This document shows positions 6,330-6,917 of a stretch of 6,917 nt of DNA, piece by piece. The notes beneath the pieces were generated by a model, which was not told the DNA's origin, made no database searches, and saw only the letters and a program-made list of their open reading frames with translations. A program made the position numbers and the translations under genes. Within the stretch, counting starts at the first letter, position 1. Each line of letters begins with the position of its first letter. The stretch is from UKL13-2 sp043773745 (GTDB taxonomy: Bacteria; Pseudomonadota; Gammaproteobacteria; Burkholderiales; Usitatibacteraceae), in the NCBI GenBank assembly GCA_043773745.1, contig JAYVEV010000137.1:1-6917 (forward strand), in the 5' to 3' direction.

Positions 6330-6358
6330 ACAGTACGCCTACTGGCGTCGGCTAGCAA
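6330..6358 (-). promoter_or_regulatory. Candidate promoter of the dodecin-like gene, with a small dyad in its spacer
   Basis: On the minus strand TTGCTA (6358-6353) and TACTGT (6335-6330) are 17 bases apart, matching the sigma-70 consensus at 4 of 6 and 3 of 6 positions, which would give a leader of about 25 bases. Between them lies a perfect 5-bp dyad, ACGCC-N4-GGCGT (6335-6348), that could be an operator half-site pair or chance. I see no intrinsic terminator after xseA in this gap, so read-through from xseA is an alternative source of the transcript. Confidence 0.25.
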
Positions 6359-6383
6359 GCGCGCAAGTTTGGGGAAGGCAGGA

Positions 6384-6917
6384 TTACGCGAGATTGCCGT
6401 TGCCGTTTGGTAGGCGATCGCTGGTGGTCGCCGTTACCTCAACCGCAATGCGCCCCTTCGCCAGACGCACCGACAGGGTATCGCCGGTTGCAACATCTTG
6501 GGCATTTCTCAGGATCAACCCGTGGCGTTCAACAATGCTGTAGCCGCGTTCCAGCACATGGTGGGGTGACAGCAGGTTGAGGTTACGGCGCACGGCCTCA
6601 AGCCGGGTTTGGCGCTGCTGAAGTTGGCGGTGGAACGCCATTTTTAGTTGCTCGCGGCACTGCCTCAAGGGTACTTGATAGTCTGCGATATTCGGCTTCA
6701 CGTTGATTAAACGTTGACGGTTAAACCGGACCATATTTTCAGCACGGTCACGCTGCATCGTCATCGCATGGCTAATTTGTGCGGCTGCCAGTGCCACCCG
6801 ATCGCGGGTGCGGGCCAGACGCTCGTGGGGTGACAACAAGCCGCGTGCGGCATGGTCAAGCCGCTGTTGAAGTGTGTCGATGTGGCGGCGCAGTGCGCGC
6901 GTTAATTGTTGTCTTGT
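6384..6917 (-). CDS. xseA: Exodeoxyribonuclease VII large subunit, C-terminal part (cut by window end)
   Basis: The last 177 residues and the TAA stop are present; the start and the N-terminal OB-fold and most of the nuclease domain lie beyond position 6917. Exonuclease VII (one XseA with several XseB) degrades single-stranded DNA from both ends to oligonucleotides and acts in repair. The visible part is the long, Arg/Gln/Leu-rich coiled coil that binds XseB subunits (residues 1-112 of the fragment), followed by the family C-terminal signature LLSPHHVLERGYSIV (115-129) and a small beta part ending GDTLSVRLAKGRIAVEV (145-161). The motif LLSPH occurs twice (27-31 and 115-119), as is usual for the repeated L-P segments of the XseA coiled coil. 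An internal TTG at 6839 is not a real start, since the frame stays open to the window edge with XseA-like sequence. xseB is not in the window. Confidence 0.9.
   Translation of the reverse strand, partial: TRQQLTRALRRHIDTLQQRLDHAARGLLSPHERLARTRDRVALAAAQISHAMTMQRDRAENMVRFNRQRLINVKPNIADYQVPLRQCREQLKMAFHRQLQQRQTRLEAVRRNLNLLSPHHVLERGYSIVERHGLILRNAQDVATGDTLSVRLAKGRIAVEVTATTSDRLPNGNGNLA

Noticed and set aside
6056..6358. Longer 100-residue version of the dodecin-like protein
   Set aside because: The extra 20 residues are not dodecin-like, and the strong GGAGGA site sits directly before the ATG at 6298.

Overview
The window looks like ordinary chromosome from a proteobacterium of moderate GC content, most likely a betaproteobacterium. 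The evidence is the mutL-miaA pair, a MutL that carries the metal-dependent endonuclease motifs instead of depending on MutH, and the style of XseA and MiaA. I cannot place the genus from sequence alone. There are six protein genes, two of them cut by the window edges. I see no rRNA, tRNA, CRISPR array, insertion sequence or phage feature.

Layout. Positions 1-302 (minus strand) hold the N-terminal 100 residues of an ornithine cyclodeaminase/mu-crystallin family enzyme. Forty bases upstream of it on the same strand lies an 823-residue membrane protein (343-2814) with about six transmembrane segments, a coiled coil, a PAS domain, a GGDEF domain and an EAL domain. A divergent, AT-rich intergenic region (2815-3088) separates it from the plus-strand pair mutL (3089-5047) and miaA (5068-6045). 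miaA converges, with only 10 bases between stop codons, on a small minus-strand dodecin-family gene (6056-6298). Upstream of that on the minus strand is the C-terminal part of xseA, the exonuclease VII large subunit (6384-6917, cut by the window end).

How the genes relate. mutL and miaA are a conserved housekeeping pair (mismatch repair and tRNA A37 prenylation) and are probably cotranscribed. xseA is a second DNA repair gene nearby. The GGDEF-EAL protein is a cyclic-di-GMP enzyme whose cyclase and phosphodiesterase motifs both look intact, so its net direction cannot be read from sequence. It may be cotranscribed with the downstream cyclodeaminase-like gene. The dodecin-like gene has its own strong ribosome binding site and lacks the residues that stack on flavin in classical dodecins.

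No wholly new system is evident. The points most worth a second look are a perfect 9-bp hairpin buried in the 3' end of miaA that is placed to terminate the convergent dodecin transcript, the non-classical dodecin, the unassigned membrane sensor domain on the cyclic-di-GMP enzyme, and start-site ambiguities in mutL and miaA.
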